Origin: a virus
IMG/VR virus record: IMGVR_UViG_3300047496_000163
Coordinates: 1-44,432 of that record
DNA length: 44,432 nucleotides
Direction: 5' to 3' (one strand)
Under the pieces are notes generated by a model, which did not search any database, was not told the origin of the DNA, and saw nothing but the letters and a program-made list of their open reading frames with translations. Made by a program: the position numbers and the translations under genes. Positions 7,545-16,610 of this stretch are shown in pieces; the first letter of the stretch is position 1; each line of letters opens with the position of its first letter.

Positions 7545-8771
7545 TCAGAGTTTGATGATCATTGTCGCCATGATCGTCGGCTGCGTCACAGAATGCGGTC
7601 CACCGCCGCCGGTGTTGGCGTTCGCCACGCTTATTCCCGTCGTGTTACTTGAGTTCGTACCGCCGGCCGTGGTCGATCCGGTGGTTCCGTTTCCGCCGAT
7701 GCCGGAACCAGAAGCAGTTGCGGAACCTGCGGCTATGGTGAAGTTGAGAGAATGGCTATGGGCGATACCAGTGAATGTATGGGTGTGGCCGGGGTCTGTG
7801 ACGGTCGCCGTGTGGGTGTGACTGGGAATTTGCGTCGAAGTGAGAGTGACCGTCTCCGTTCCGCCGGCCGCGCCCATCGTCGTCCCGGCAATGCCAGATC
7901 CGCCTGAAGTGATTCGATTTGCGGCGGTTCCGCCAAGATTATCCAGGCCAACCTCTGTTCGACCTCGGTAATCAGGCAATGAAAGCCGTTTATTTGCCGC
8001 GAAGTCGTTTGACGCACTGGCACCGCGAGTAGTGGCGGTGCCAGTGCTGTCCTGGATAGCCAGCTGTGCATTGGCGTAACTATTCCAAAGCAACGTGTAC
8101 AGGTTTGAAGTGTCTGCGTTTGCCCGTTCAGTTGCCCCCGATGCCACGTTGCCGATTGTCAGTCCATCGGCGAGTACCCACCCCGCTGGCGCCGTAAGGC
8201 CTGTGTATCCGATTCGCGCGCCGGTCGGGGTGGATCCGGCCAACGCCGTGGCAATCTGTGTCAGAAGCGGGCCTAGCTGCTGAAGCGCTGCCTCAACGTT
8301 GTCCGTGCTGTAGTAGTTCCCCGTGTCGGCGATCGGGATGGCTGCTGCGGAGCTGGAGCCGGCGATCGACAGCGCCAGCTGCAAGTCCGTGGACGTGGGA
8401 AGCGTGTAAACGAGCCTACCTGCTGAATCCCGGACGGTACTGGAAAAGTCACCCGCCGCATAAACATTGGCGGGTGTACCCTGGCGTGTAATGTAGCCAT
8501 TCGTGGTCCGAAACGGCTGGTCCGCCCGGATCGTTCCGCCAGTGTCCCAGTACATCTGGATCGGCGCGGACTGTGGGTTCTGGTTTGGAGAGCCGAAGTA
8601 GACGTATCCACCGTCCAACGGCTTCCCGCTCATGTCGGTGTAGACCTTGATCTGCGCCGTAACCGGGTAGTAAAAATTCGCCGACCGGAGCCGACTTCCA
8701 AGTATGCAGAACAGCGCCAGGATCATAAGAGTGCTGGCGGTGACGATCGCTCTTGCGTTTCTGTCGATCAT
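7545..8771 (-). CDS. Tail fibre/spike with head-binding-like and collar domains
   Basis: 408 residues. Residues about 9-26 form a hydrophobic segment (TASTLMILALFCILGS), unusual for a fibre. Residues about 35-130 (VYTDMSGKPLDGGYVYFG, then YWDTGGTIRADQPFRT and DSAGRLVYTLP) resemble the N-terminal particle-binding domain of P22-type tailspikes. The C-terminal part is a phage tail collar domain: APAGWVLADG, LPDYRGRTEVG and repeated HTHT/HSHS motifs, ending GGPHSVTQPTIMATMIIKL. The ATG overlaps the upstream stop as ATGA. Confidence 0.8.
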   Translation of the reverse strand: MIDRNARAIVTASTLMILALFCILGSRLRSANFYYPVTAQIKVYTDMSGKPLDGGYVYFGSPNQNPQSAPIQMYWDTGGTIRADQPFRTTNGYITRQGTPANVYAAGDFSSTVRDSAGRLVYTLPTSTDLQLALSIAGSSSAAAIPIADTGNYYSTDNVEAALQQLGPLLTQIATALAGSTPTGARIGYTGLTAPAGWVLADGLTIGNVASGATERANADTSNLYTLLWNSYANAQLAIQDSTGTATTRGASASNDFAANKRLSLPDYRGRTEVGLDNLGGTAANRITSGGSGIAGTTMGAAGGTETVTLTSTQIPSHTHTATVTDPGHTHTFTGIAHSHSLNFTIAAGSATASGSGIGGNGTTGSTTAGGTNSSNTTGISVANANTGGGGPHSVTQPTIMATMIIKL

Positions 8772-11245
8772 TCTTTCAACTCCGGTCTCCCGCCACGAAC
8801 GGGTCCACCAGCTACGTTGGCTGCAAGTGATTTTGTCAGGTACTGACCGAATTGGGACGGGGGCACGTCCGCAGCAGCCATCAATCGTCGGAACGCGGGT
8901 TCTATGCTTTTGAACCCGGGCAGAGTCATGATGTAGTCACCGGCCCCCGCTTTGTTAGCAAGATGAACACCTCGACCACCAAACCCTAGCCCACTTCCTA
9001 TGAAGGATACCAAATCAGAACCGTATCCAATCGCTTTCCGGATCGGGCCGGGTTTGTTCGCTTCCTTCGCAACCTTGGTAGCCTCCGCGAAAGCCTTCTT
9101 GGCGAAACCGTACTTGATGCCTGCATCCTTGGCCACTTGCCTGAGCTCTATGGCCGCCGCACCCGTCTCCTTACTGGCAGCGGTTGCAGCCCGGTTGGCT
9201 TGGGTATACGCCCTTCTGGCCTGTTGCATCTCCGCACCGGTGCGCTTGACGACTTCGGACGCTTTGTCCTGCGCTTCCTTCAAGGCCACCTGCTCCGCGC
9301 TTTGCACGCCCTCTTGGATGCCGCCCTCGGCCATGGCCTGGGCAATACCTTGTGAGGACTTGGCCAGGTCCTGAACCAATCTTCGACCCTCGGGATCCAG
9401 GTTCTTCATCAGAGAAGCGAATTCGGCCGGGTTGTTCACCAGTGACTTCATCCAGGTGTTGAACTTCCCGAAGGCGAAGGGCTCGCCGGCCGCGATGTTG
9501 CCAAACTTGTTTGACAAGACAGAGCGAATCACGTCGGGTTTCAACTCTTCCAGACCGGGACGGCTCATGGCAGTCATGAGGGCATTGAACGGGCCCGGCT
9601 CGCCCTTTGCTAGCTTGACTATGGCTGGTCCAGCTTTAGCTGTCACATCGCCGACGAGGTGGTCCTCGACGTCTTTGGCCAGGAAGGCCTTGGCCGCTTT
9701 CTTGAGGCCGAAGTACTCCTGGGCCTCTTTCTGCGCCTCTTGGTAGATTTTACCGACGCCAAGGTTCTCCGCAGACTGGCCCTGGTCCGCAGCCATTACG
9801 TCACGGGCGAGCTGAGCCAAACCTCTCTGCTGCCCGGCGTTAGCCAAAGGGCCTCGCGTCGCCGCCATATCCCCGAGGTCCTTGCGGACTCGGTCCTGCA
9901 TAGCGTAGGCGGCTTCCTTCACGGTCCCGTCCTTGAGAATTTTAGGTCTTATCTGTCGCCACGCTCTTTTCAACCACGTGGGGAGCTTAGCGTAACCGCC
10001 GGCCTCCTTCGCCTGCTCTTGGATGAACTCTCCAAACCCTTTGACGTACGCCTTGCCTGAGCCTACACCCTTTTTCACCTCGGCGTACTTCCCCCGGAAA
10101 CTTTTCTGCAGAGCGCCTAGCTTATTGCCGACAGCGTCCACAGCGTTCCTATTCACATCACCAGGTTTTCGACCGCCGCCCAGATCCTGGACCAACTGCT
10201 CACTTTCTGCGGTGAGTTGGTGCACGGCAGGGTTCGGACCCGCCGTGGTAGCAGGCGGGAGAGCAGCCTTCGCAGCGTCTACACCCGCTTTTGCCGCGTC
10301 TCTCTCCGCCTGTGCTCGCGCTTCGACTCCTCCAAGATTCGTCAATGCTGCTGCGGAGCTACGAGCCCCCTGGGCCTGCGTTGCGGAATGCTCTGCGGCG
10401 GCGGTCTGCGCTTGGGAGACGGCCGCGGAGCGCTCCAAACCCGCCTGCTCTAGCTGGGAGGCGAGTGCTGGGTCCACGGTCGCTCTGCCGACTCCAGACC
10501 CAGCGGCGCCCGCTTCGACGAAAGGCGCATTGATTAGTATCCGACCTGCTTTGCTGAGAAGACCCACACCAGCCCCGATACCCGTGCCAAGGAGAAGCTG
10601 GTTAGGGTTAAAACCACCGCCGGCCAACCACTTACCCCCCTCGGTGATGGCCGACCCGATGAGACCTGCCGCAGCCGCCCCGGCCACGCCCGGACCTGCA
10701 GCGAGAGCGGGGGCTGTCTCTATCATGCCGTACAACGTTCTTTTCAGGTCGCTGCCCTGGATTTCACCGTTTCGATAGGCGTACTCCTTCCCGTTCTTTT
10801 TGGACGTGAAGAGGAGAGAGCCATCTGGCAGTTCTTCCACCGGTACGTCGGAGAAGTGTTTGTTGACGATGGCCTTGATGGCCTTCGGACCCGCTCCAAG
10901 AGTACCCAGCAGGGAAAAAGCGGGGCTTCCGGGGTTGAAGACCCCGTCGAACTCCGGCATATCCCACCAATCACCACGGTCCCTGAGCTTGATGTGATCC
11001 AGGGCCGCTTCGTCTGCATCGGTCGAAACAGGGACACGCTGGGAAGGGTCCGGGCCAGCAAACAAATCATCCACATTCGGTAGGGAGTTTCCGCCGGTCG
11101 CAGGGGGTGGAGGTGCGGACGGGTTGAAAGAGATCCCGCCCGGGGCGATACCCGAAGGTGTTACCGGCGCCGTTGGCCCAGATAAAGGGTATGACGACTC
11201 AGGCGGTAAAAGATCGTCTACGTTCGGGAGTGGCGTATCTCCCAT
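8768..11245 (-). CDS. Large internal virion (DNA ejection) protein, gp16 position
   Basis: 825 residues. Pro-rich N-terminus (LPNVDDL occurs twice), then a Gly/Ala-rich hydrophobic stretch (GPGVAGAAAAGLIGSAITEG) and a long Ala/Glu/Lys helical region; the C-terminus is again Gly-rich (FIGSGLGFGGRG). It is the third of three consecutive ejection-type proteins, as gp7-gp20-gp16 in P22, so it probably enters the host envelope with the DNA. Similarity to gp16 itself is positional and compositional; I see no lytic transglycosylase motif. The ATG overlaps the upstream TGA by one base. Confidence 0.65.
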   Translation of the reverse strand: MGDTPLPNVDDLLPPESSYPLSGPTAPVTPSGIAPGGISFNPSAPPPPATGGNSLPNVDDLFAGPDPSQRVPVSTDADEAALDHIKLRDRGDWWDMPEFDGVFNPGSPAFSLLGTLGAGPKAIKAIVNKHFSDVPVEELPDGSLLFTSKKNGKEYAYRNGEIQGSDLKRTLYGMIETAPALAAGPGVAGAAAAGLIGSAITEGGKWLAGGGFNPNQLLLGTGIGAGVGLLSKAGRILINAPFVEAGAAGSGVGRATVDPALASQLEQAGLERSAAVSQAQTAAAEHSATQAQGARSSAAALTNLGGVEARAQAERDAAKAGVDAAKAALPPATTAGPNPAVHQLTAESEQLVQDLGGGRKPGDVNRNAVDAVGNKLGALQKSFRGKYAEVKKGVGSGKAYVKGFGEFIQEQAKEAGGYAKLPTWLKRAWRQIRPKILKDGTVKEAAYAMQDRVRKDLGDMAATRGPLANAGQQRGLAQLARDVMAADQGQSAENLGVGKIYQEAQKEAQEYFGLKKAAKAFLAKDVEDHLVGDVTAKAGPAIVKLAKGEPGPFNALMTAMSRPGLEELKPDVIRSVLSNKFGNIAAGEPFAFGKFNTWMKSLVNNPAEFASLMKNLDPEGRRLVQDLAKSSQGIAQAMAEGGIQEGVQSAEQVALKEAQDKASEVVKRTGAEMQQARRAYTQANRAATAASKETGAAAIELRQVAKDAGIKYGFAKKAFAEATKVAKEANKPGPIRKAIGYGSDLVSFIGSGLGFGGRGVHLANKAGAGDYIMTLPGFKSIEPAFRRLMAAADVPPSQFGQYLTKSLAANVAGGPVRGGRPELKE

Positions 11246-12861
11246 CAGTTAGCCTCAGGCGTAATAGCAAGCCGGGTCCGCAAGGCTTCCCTTCTCCACG
11301 GATCTGCATCCTTGTGGGTAAGGTACTCCTTCGCCGCTTGTATACGCGAGGGGGGTAATGGCGTAGCCGTACCCCCCGCACCCTCCCGGATCAAGGGGTA
11401 CACTTTCTTGGAGAGGAAATCGTTGTAGTCCTGGTTCTTTTGGTAGGGGATGTCCACCCCGTTGACGTTGATCTTACCGTCTGTCTTCGCGCTCCGAGTG
11501 TCCCAGTTTGACTGGGTCCACTGCTTCTCTACGGAGCCCAAGGTCGCATCCGCTCTCTTCTTGGCCACGATTCCCTCGACCATGGTCTTGGCCGCTTCAG
11601 GATTTGCGGTCAGGTCGAAAGTACCCTTTCGCATTTGGTCTATGATCTCTTCGTTGAGACGGCCACCGGGTGGGAACATCTTCAGAAGATCTTGATTCGT
11701 ATACTGAGCCAGCTGCTTCCGAATAACCGAAGACACGTCCTCTTTTCCAGCGATGTTCTTCAGATACTCCCAGCCACGTGCGGGGTATCCACCAAGGACT
11801 AGCTTCTTGTTGATGTTGTCCATGAGATTCTGCCCGATATTTGCATCGCGGGTTGAATCGGAGATGGTTTTTCCAAGTTCGTTGATCGTCTTGACGCTGT
11901 CAGCAGGGAGCCCATTAAGCTGTCGTCTTTTCATCTCAAGATCTATTTGCGCGTTCTCGGCAGCTTGGGGTGTTTGTGCGCGCGCAGTCGCTGCGCCCGA
12001 AGCCGATACATCGGCCGCATCCTGCGCTTCTATCGGAGCAAAAGGGACCTTAGCCGCCGCCTGCGCCCCGGCCAAGTTCTTCACGTCGATATCGGCCTGC
12101 TGCGTTCTCCGCGCTGTATCCGTTGCCAGATTCGTTGACGCTGTTGACGCGTTCGAGCTCAATTCCGCCGCGCGCTTTGTGGCGATATCCTGCAGACTCA
12201 GAGCGTTGGCGTGCTTCGCCGTGTTGACTGCACTATCTGCATCCGCCGTTCCCTTACGAAGAGTGTCACCCTGACCCGCTTGCGCTCCGTAGCTCTCGAT
12301 AAAACCCTTGTTGATGGCCTCTCCGGCCATCCCCACGGTAGAAGTAGCCAGACCGGGATTCTTCGCAATCATGTCCGCATGGTCACCCAACGTCTTGGCG
12401 AGAGTGTCATTTCCGGAGTTCTTCGCGGCCTGCGATGCAGTCCGGAACGTGTCCTCGGCCACGCCGTATTGCCCTTTGCTGAGGGCAGCGTACCCGGGAA
12501 TGAGCGTGGACATGATGGTCTTCTGCTCTTTCTCCAGAGTATTTTTGTAGTTCTGCTGAATATCTGCCGAATGCCGAAGACCGGTCGGAGTGGACAAAAG
12601 TCCAAGGATGTCGTCAGAAGTCGGACCACCCTTCTTCTGGGAGACGGCGCCCAATCGACTTTGAAAGTCCTGGTCCTGCTGCTCAACCGTTTGCTGCTGG
12701 TGAAGTTTCTGCTGTATCTCCGCCATCTGCGCAGCATGGAGCTGCCGCTGCTGGTCGGCATTCTGAATACCGATGCCAAGTTCGATGCTCTTCCGGACAG
12801 ATTCGGCCGGGTCCTGAGTGTCGAACTTGTAGTTGAGGGGTGCAGGTAGGTCAAAAGCCAT
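11245..12861 (-). CDS. Internal virion (DNA ejection) protein, gp20 position
   Basis: 538 residues, almost entirely helical and Gln/Ala/Lys-rich, with a strong coiled-coil near the N-terminus (NADQQRQLHAAQMAEIQQKL). No membrane segment or catalytic motif is visible. Its order between a gp7-like and a large gp16-position protein matches the second ejection protein of P22-like phages. The start ATG shares one base with the preceding TAA. The function is inferred from composition and position. Confidence 0.65.
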   Translation of the reverse strand: MAFDLPAPLNYKFDTQDPAESVRKSIELGIGIQNADQQRQLHAAQMAEIQQKLHQQQTVEQQDQDFQSRLGAVSQKKGGPTSDDILGLLSTPTGLRHSADIQQNYKNTLEKEQKTIMSTLIPGYAALSKGQYGVAEDTFRTASQAAKNSGNDTLAKTLGDHADMIAKNPGLATSTVGMAGEAINKGFIESYGAQAGQGDTLRKGTADADSAVNTAKHANALSLQDIATKRAAELSSNASTASTNLATDTARRTQQADIDVKNLAGAQAAAKVPFAPIEAQDAADVSASGAATARAQTPQAAENAQIDLEMKRRQLNGLPADSVKTINELGKTISDSTRDANIGQNLMDNINKKLVLGGYPARGWEYLKNIAGKEDVSSVIRKQLAQYTNQDLLKMFPPGGRLNEEIIDQMRKGTFDLTANPEAAKTMVEGIVAKKRADATLGSVEKQWTQSNWDTRSAKTDGKINVNGVDIPYQKNQDYNDFLSKKVYPLIREGAGGTATPLPPSRIQAAKEYLTHKDADPWRREALRTRLAITPEAN

Positions 12862-13811
12862 TACCAGGACCCCCCGCTACCGCCGCCATAGGTAGCATTC
12901 GGCAGGAAAGTCTGCACCGGAGAAGACGACCCACCACCGGAAGATCCCCCTCCCGCAAGAGGGCCCTTCCCGTAAGCCCCCAACACGCCCAACGTACTGA
13001 GAGAGGTACCGATCCCGCCAAACAGGTTTGACTGTATTTGACCCTGGCTCAGTGCGTTCTGGCCCTGGATGTTTCCGACCTGGCTGAGAAGCTGCGCTTG
13101 TGTGCTGGCGTTTCCGCCGGCCAAAGACGCTTCGTTGCCCGCGACCTGGCCACCGAGCCCCAGTTGCTGACCGAGGATGTTGATGCCGCCCTGCGCCTGT
13201 GCTGAAGCGCTCCCTTGGCCCAGCCCGGCCAACGTGTTCTGGCTCTGCGACCCAAGGGAAGACAGGCTACCCAGATTCGTGAACTGCTGCTGCAGCAACT
13301 GGTTCAGAAGCGCCGGATTGAACTGGGCCAACGCTGCTTGCGTGTTCCCGCCTCGGAGCCCACCGGTAGCCGATGCATTCTGGAGGATCGCTTGGTCGCC
13401 CTGCTCCGCCAACTGCTGGAACATCGGGCTGTTCTGAATGCCGTTGATTGCTTGGCTTTGTGCCGCCGCCCCGTTCGCACCGGTGAGGTTTTGCTGCTGC
13501 CCAAACGCGTTCAGGCCGCCCTGGGCGTACTGCTGGAGTCCCGGGATAGACGCCTGCCCGGCTTGGACGTAGGGGGCAAAGAGGCTGGAAAGTTGGCCCT
13601 GTTGGGTACTTGCCAGAGCATTCCCCTGGTTCAACGCCGTGGTCTGTTGACCCAGGGCCTGCTTGTAGTTGGCCTGCTGGGCAGCCTGCGCTTGCTGGTT
13701 CGCCTGCAACTGAGCCGCTGCTGCCTGTTTGGCGGCATCGCTCTGTGCGTTGGCCGATAGAAGGCCTGTTATGGCCGACCCGCCAATAATCGCCGCTCCA
13801 ATTCCGCTCAC
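12861..13811 (-). CDS. DNA transfer/ejection protein, P22 gp7-like
   Basis: 316 residues. It opens with a Gly/Ala hydrophobic segment (IGAAIIGGSAITGLL), then a Gln/Ala-rich coiled-coil. The middle carries LFAPYVQAGQASIPGLQQYA and SPMFQQLAEQGDQAILQNASATGGLRGGN, the pattern of gp7-like transfer proteins (Y.PY..AG; F...L..G...I....A..GG.RSG). The C-terminus is Gly/Ser-rich. The start is GTG, overlapping the SET-protein stop as GTGA. It should be packaged in the head and ejected into the host ahead of the DNA. Confidence 0.8.
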   Translation of the reverse strand: MSGIGAAIIGGSAITGLLSANAQSDAAKQAAAAQLQANQQAQAAQQANYKQALGQQTTALNQGNALASTQQGQLSSLFAPYVQAGQASIPGLQQYAQGGLNAFGQQQNLTGANGAAAQSQAINGIQNSPMFQQLAEQGDQAILQNASATGGLRGGNTQAALAQFNPALLNQLLQQQFTNLGSLSSLGSQSQNTLAGLGQGSASAQAQGGINILGQQLGLGGQVAGNEASLAGGNASTQAQLLSQVGNIQGQNALSQGQIQSNLFGGIGTSLSTLGVLGAYGKGPLAGGGSSGGGSSSPVQTFLPNATYGGGSGGSW

Positions 13812-14629
13812 CGCAACCTCCCCAGCAGGTCCTTGACCTGTCGATAGTCTACCACCACTTCGTCTCCTGGGACAGTCTCAGAACAGAAAGGGGCGATCGG
13901 TTCCAGGGCCACCAAAAAGGCATCGCCATTGATTTCCACGAACCGGGCGTTGGGTTTACAGGAGTGGTTGACGAACCGGCCGGCCGGCGTTCGCTTCCCG
14001 CCAAGTCTCACCGGCGCCAGGATATCGCCACAGGTCACCGGAACTTGAACGTAGACGCCCGCGCCGTCGATCGCGGAACGGCGGATGACCACGTTGAACC
14101 CAGGAGGCATCGGGATTTGGTCATCCTGTCGCTCCGACTCTTCCCGGGCCTGTTCCTCGGTGATTCCGAACTCTTTCAAGACGAGTTGGAAGTCTTCCCG
14201 GTCCAAGGCGTGCCGGATCTCGCGCTCCAGTTGAATCTTGGCGGCAAGGTCGAGGAAAGCGGGAGACTTGTGGAAGAACTGGTCCTCCAGCTTCTCGACG
14301 TCCGTCTCGTCCGTGGCAAAGACGTTCACCCACACAACATCCGTGAAGGCCAGGCCCATTTTCCGGCCCGGTGGTGCCACGTAGAAGTGTGGTGCTTTTA
14401 CCACATGGATCGGTCCGTCGTCCTGACGCATCGCAATCATACCAGCGAGAACCAGGTTCGTATGTGCGAACTTATGGTGGTGGGAGATCGCAAAGACGCC
14501 CGCCCGCACGGTGACCTGGCGCAGATAGACACCGGGTCCGAAGTGGTGGGTGACCACGACGCCGACTTGCGGCTGCGCGATCACCAGCGCCTCCGCCTCG
14601 TCGATCGTAGCAATTTCAGAAGAGGACAT
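13808..14629 (-). CDS. Cupin plus SET-domain protein (putative protein lysine methyltransferase)
   Basis: 273 residues. The N-terminal half is cupin-like: SHHHKFAHTNLVLAG (H50-H52, H56) and VKAPHFYVAPPGRKMGLAFTD. A helical, Glu-rich linker follows. The C-terminal half has SET hallmarks: DGAGVYVQVPVTCGDIL, RFVNHSCKPNA (N221-C224) and GDEVVVDY (ending Y262). SET proteins methylate lysines using S-adenosylmethionine (SAM). It lies among virion-assembly genes at the place of P22 gp14, so the substrate may be a virion or ejected protein, or a host target; this is inference. The post-SET region is short, and no zinc cluster is visible. Confidence 0.8.
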   Translation of the reverse strand: MSSSEIATIDEAEALVIAQPQVGVVVTHHFGPGVYLRQVTVRAGVFAISHHHKFAHTNLVLAGMIAMRQDDGPIHVVKAPHFYVAPPGRKMGLAFTDVVWVNVFATDETDVEKLEDQFFHKSPAFLDLAAKIQLEREIRHALDREDFQLVLKEFGITEEQAREESERQDDQIPMPPGFNVVIRRSAIDGAGVYVQVPVTCGDILAPVRLGGKRTPAGRFVNHSCKPNARFVEINGDAFLVALEPIAPFCSETVPGDEVVVDYRQVKDLLGRLR

Positions 14630-15173
14630 ACGCGTTCACCCCCGGGACAACGGCGCCCACCGTCGGTACGTTGAAGGTCGTGGAACCGTCCCCAATCCCG
14701 AAGGGGTACGCTGTGGCGGTGTGGGTTCCAGCCCCGTCGGTCGTCGTGTTGATGTTCACGCCGCCAGCGGTGGCGCTGACCGTGAAGGAATCGGTCCCGG
14801 GCGTCTTCACGAAATATTCGGTGCCAGCAACGAGGGGCGAGGGCAGCGTGCCGTTCGTCGTGAAGTAAACGGGTATGTTGGCCGCCAGCCCGTTCGCCGT
14901 CCACGCGACCACGGCCGGCGAGGCGTGGCTGATAGTCACCTTGGACACCGGAACCAAGGTGCTGAACAGGGCCGGGTACGCGGTCCGGGAGACGGCCGCT
15001 CCGTTGGCGGGAAGTGCCCGGGTCACCGGTACCTGCGCACCCGAGTAGAACACATCCCCGGGCTGAAAGCCAGAGACCTTGAACAACTGCTCAAGCGCGA
15101 GAAGGAACTGTTGGTCCTTCTGCGTGACCTTCTCTATCTGGGCTCGCGTTGGCGGTTTGAGTACGTCTCCCAT
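14616..15173 (-). CDS. Collar-domain virion protein at the gp26 (tail needle) position
   Basis: 185 residues from ATG 15173, which overlaps the upstream TGA by one base. It starts with a helix (RAQIEKVTQKDQQFLLALEQLF), then a tail-collar-like motif SRTAYPALFSTL and its usual partner GIGDGSTTFNVPTV. Between them sits a beta module of about 75 residues with TNGTLPSPLVAGTEYFV and DSFTVSATAGG, a Big/Ig-like insert seen in other phage fibres. In P22 the gene after gp10 is the needle gp26, so this may plug the tail, but that is positional inference. The 3' end overlaps the SET gene by 14 bases. Confidence 0.65.
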   Translation of the reverse strand: MGDVLKPPTRAQIEKVTQKDQQFLLALEQLFKVSGFQPGDVFYSGAQVPVTRALPANGAAVSRTAYPALFSTLVPVSKVTISHASPAVVAWTANGLAANIPVYFTTNGTLPSPLVAGTEYFVKTPGTDSFTVSATAGGVNINTTTDGAGTHTATAYPFGIGDGSTTFNVPTVGAVVPGVNAYVLF

Positions 15174-16609
15174 CAATACTCACACGCCTCTATCTCGGCG
15201 TCTAGTTTGATCGCAGAAAGGCGAGATGTACTGTCCCCGCGAAATCTCTGAATGCGGAAATTAGTCCACATACCCTGCTTCAACCAAAGCAACCGCTTAT
15301 TCCTGTCGCCGATCCGGCCGGACTTTACGGACTTGTCCTGGCTCCAAGTCACCCCGTCAGTAGAGTAAGAGGTGGAGACCATCGGGTCCAGAACGATACC
15401 ATCATAGGAGGTGATCATTGGCGCAGTGCCGGTGAGGGCGGCGAGCTCCATCTGCTTGATAAACGCCCGTTTGCCACCGTTACGGAGCATCGGGGTTGCA
15501 AACTCCCACCGAACGGGAGACCCCCAGTGTCCGGAATCTGTGCGAGACAGGACTCCGATCGCGCTCGACTCCGGATCCCCGACGATCCAGGTCCCATTGA
15601 CCAGGAGGAAGTTGATGGCGCGATACTGAGAGAACCCGGACATCCCGGTTACCCGGACGTGCCAGACCGGCTGTTGTGCGACGGCGGAAGCGGCTGCGTC
15701 ATAAACCACCGCTCGATCGGGGAGAGCGATAATGACGAACTGGCTGCCCATGTCAAAGACAGTCTCCATCTGAATAGCCGCAAGTTGAGCATCCGTATAC
15801 GAAAGTAGAAGCGCATCTATTTCCCTGCTTGATATTTTAGAAAACTGCGCGTTCTTCCCCATGTAGACGCTGGGTGCTTCCGCGCTTGGGTTGCGACCCC
15901 CGCCCACAAAGGCAACGGTATCGTTGAAGACACACGCCGCTCGAAGGCCGACCGCGCCCTTCGTCATAACAGCCGTAGGTGCGGCGTTGAAAGGGAAGAA
16001 GGCACCACCGATGTTCTGGAACACGTCGATCTCAAACCGACTGATGACGTGGACTTGATCTTGAACTTTCAGAAGGCACTGGATGGTGTCCGGGGCGTTG
16101 GTGCCGCCATATTTCAACGGGTTGAACGTTGAAGGCGAGTCGAGGTTTGACGTCGCAATGTTCTTCCCGTCGGTCACCATCCAGTACCCGTCCACCCAGA
16201 CCATATCGGTCAAAGCGGCGGGTACGTTCACGTCCGTAACGTGCGTGAGGGAGGACCCGTCCCAGAAGTACAGAAGACCGTTGGACAGGACGCCCAAGAG
16301 GTCCAGGCTGTAGTCCATCCGGGCCGGCCCGGACCCGCCTACGTCGCCGATGACGGTCACGACGCCAGCCGTGGTGATGGAGATCAACTTCGTCCCGCTC
16401 ACCCGGTACTGAAGTCCCGTCTTCGGCCAGAAAATGGCCCCGCGGTCCACGCCTTGCCCGGTGGTGAACGCCTCGATCCCTTCCGCCGGCCGGAGGTACC
16501 CGTCCGCGGTGGACTCTTGGCCCGGGACCGGCACCATGTTGACCGGGTACGCAACACGGACGCCCGGGTTGTTGTCCATGTAGATTCCAGCGAGGATGGG
16601 TATTTCCAT
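15173..16609 (-). CDS. Tail hub / packaged-DNA stabilisation protein, P22 gp10-like
   Basis: 478 residues, close to P22 gp10 (472). The matching run of features covers YPVNMVPVPGQES..GYLRP near the N-terminus, QYRVSGTKLISI, GDVGGSGPARMDYS, WVDGYWMVTDGK, QDQVHVISRFEIDVFQNIG, TKGAVGLRAACVFNDTVAFVG, ETVFDMGSQFVIIALPDRAVVYD and NKRLLWLKQG.WTNFRIQRFRG. It forms the tail tube/hub that closes the portal after packaging. I chose ATG 16609, one base after the upstream stop, which gives the family length; the frame is open for 22 more codons. Confidence 0.85.
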   Translation of the reverse strand: MEIPILAGIYMDNNPGVRVAYPVNMVPVPGQESTADGYLRPAEGIEAFTTGQGVDRGAIFWPKTGLQYRVSGTKLISITTAGVVTVIGDVGGSGPARMDYSLDLLGVLSNGLLYFWDGSSLTHVTDVNVPAALTDMVWVDGYWMVTDGKNIATSNLDSPSTFNPLKYGGTNAPDTIQCLLKVQDQVHVISRFEIDVFQNIGGAFFPFNAAPTAVMTKGAVGLRAACVFNDTVAFVGGGRNPSAEAPSVYMGKNAQFSKISSREIDALLLSYTDAQLAAIQMETVFDMGSQFVIIALPDRAVVYDAAASAVAQQPVWHVRVTGMSGFSQYRAINFLLVNGTWIVGDPESSAIGVLSRTDSGHWGSPVRWEFATPMLRNGGKRAFIKQMELAALTGTAPMITSYDGIVLDPMVSTSYSTDGVTWSQDKSVKSGRIGDRNKRLLWLKQGMWTNFRIQRFRGDSTSRLSAIKLDAEIEACEY

Positions 16610-16610
16610 G

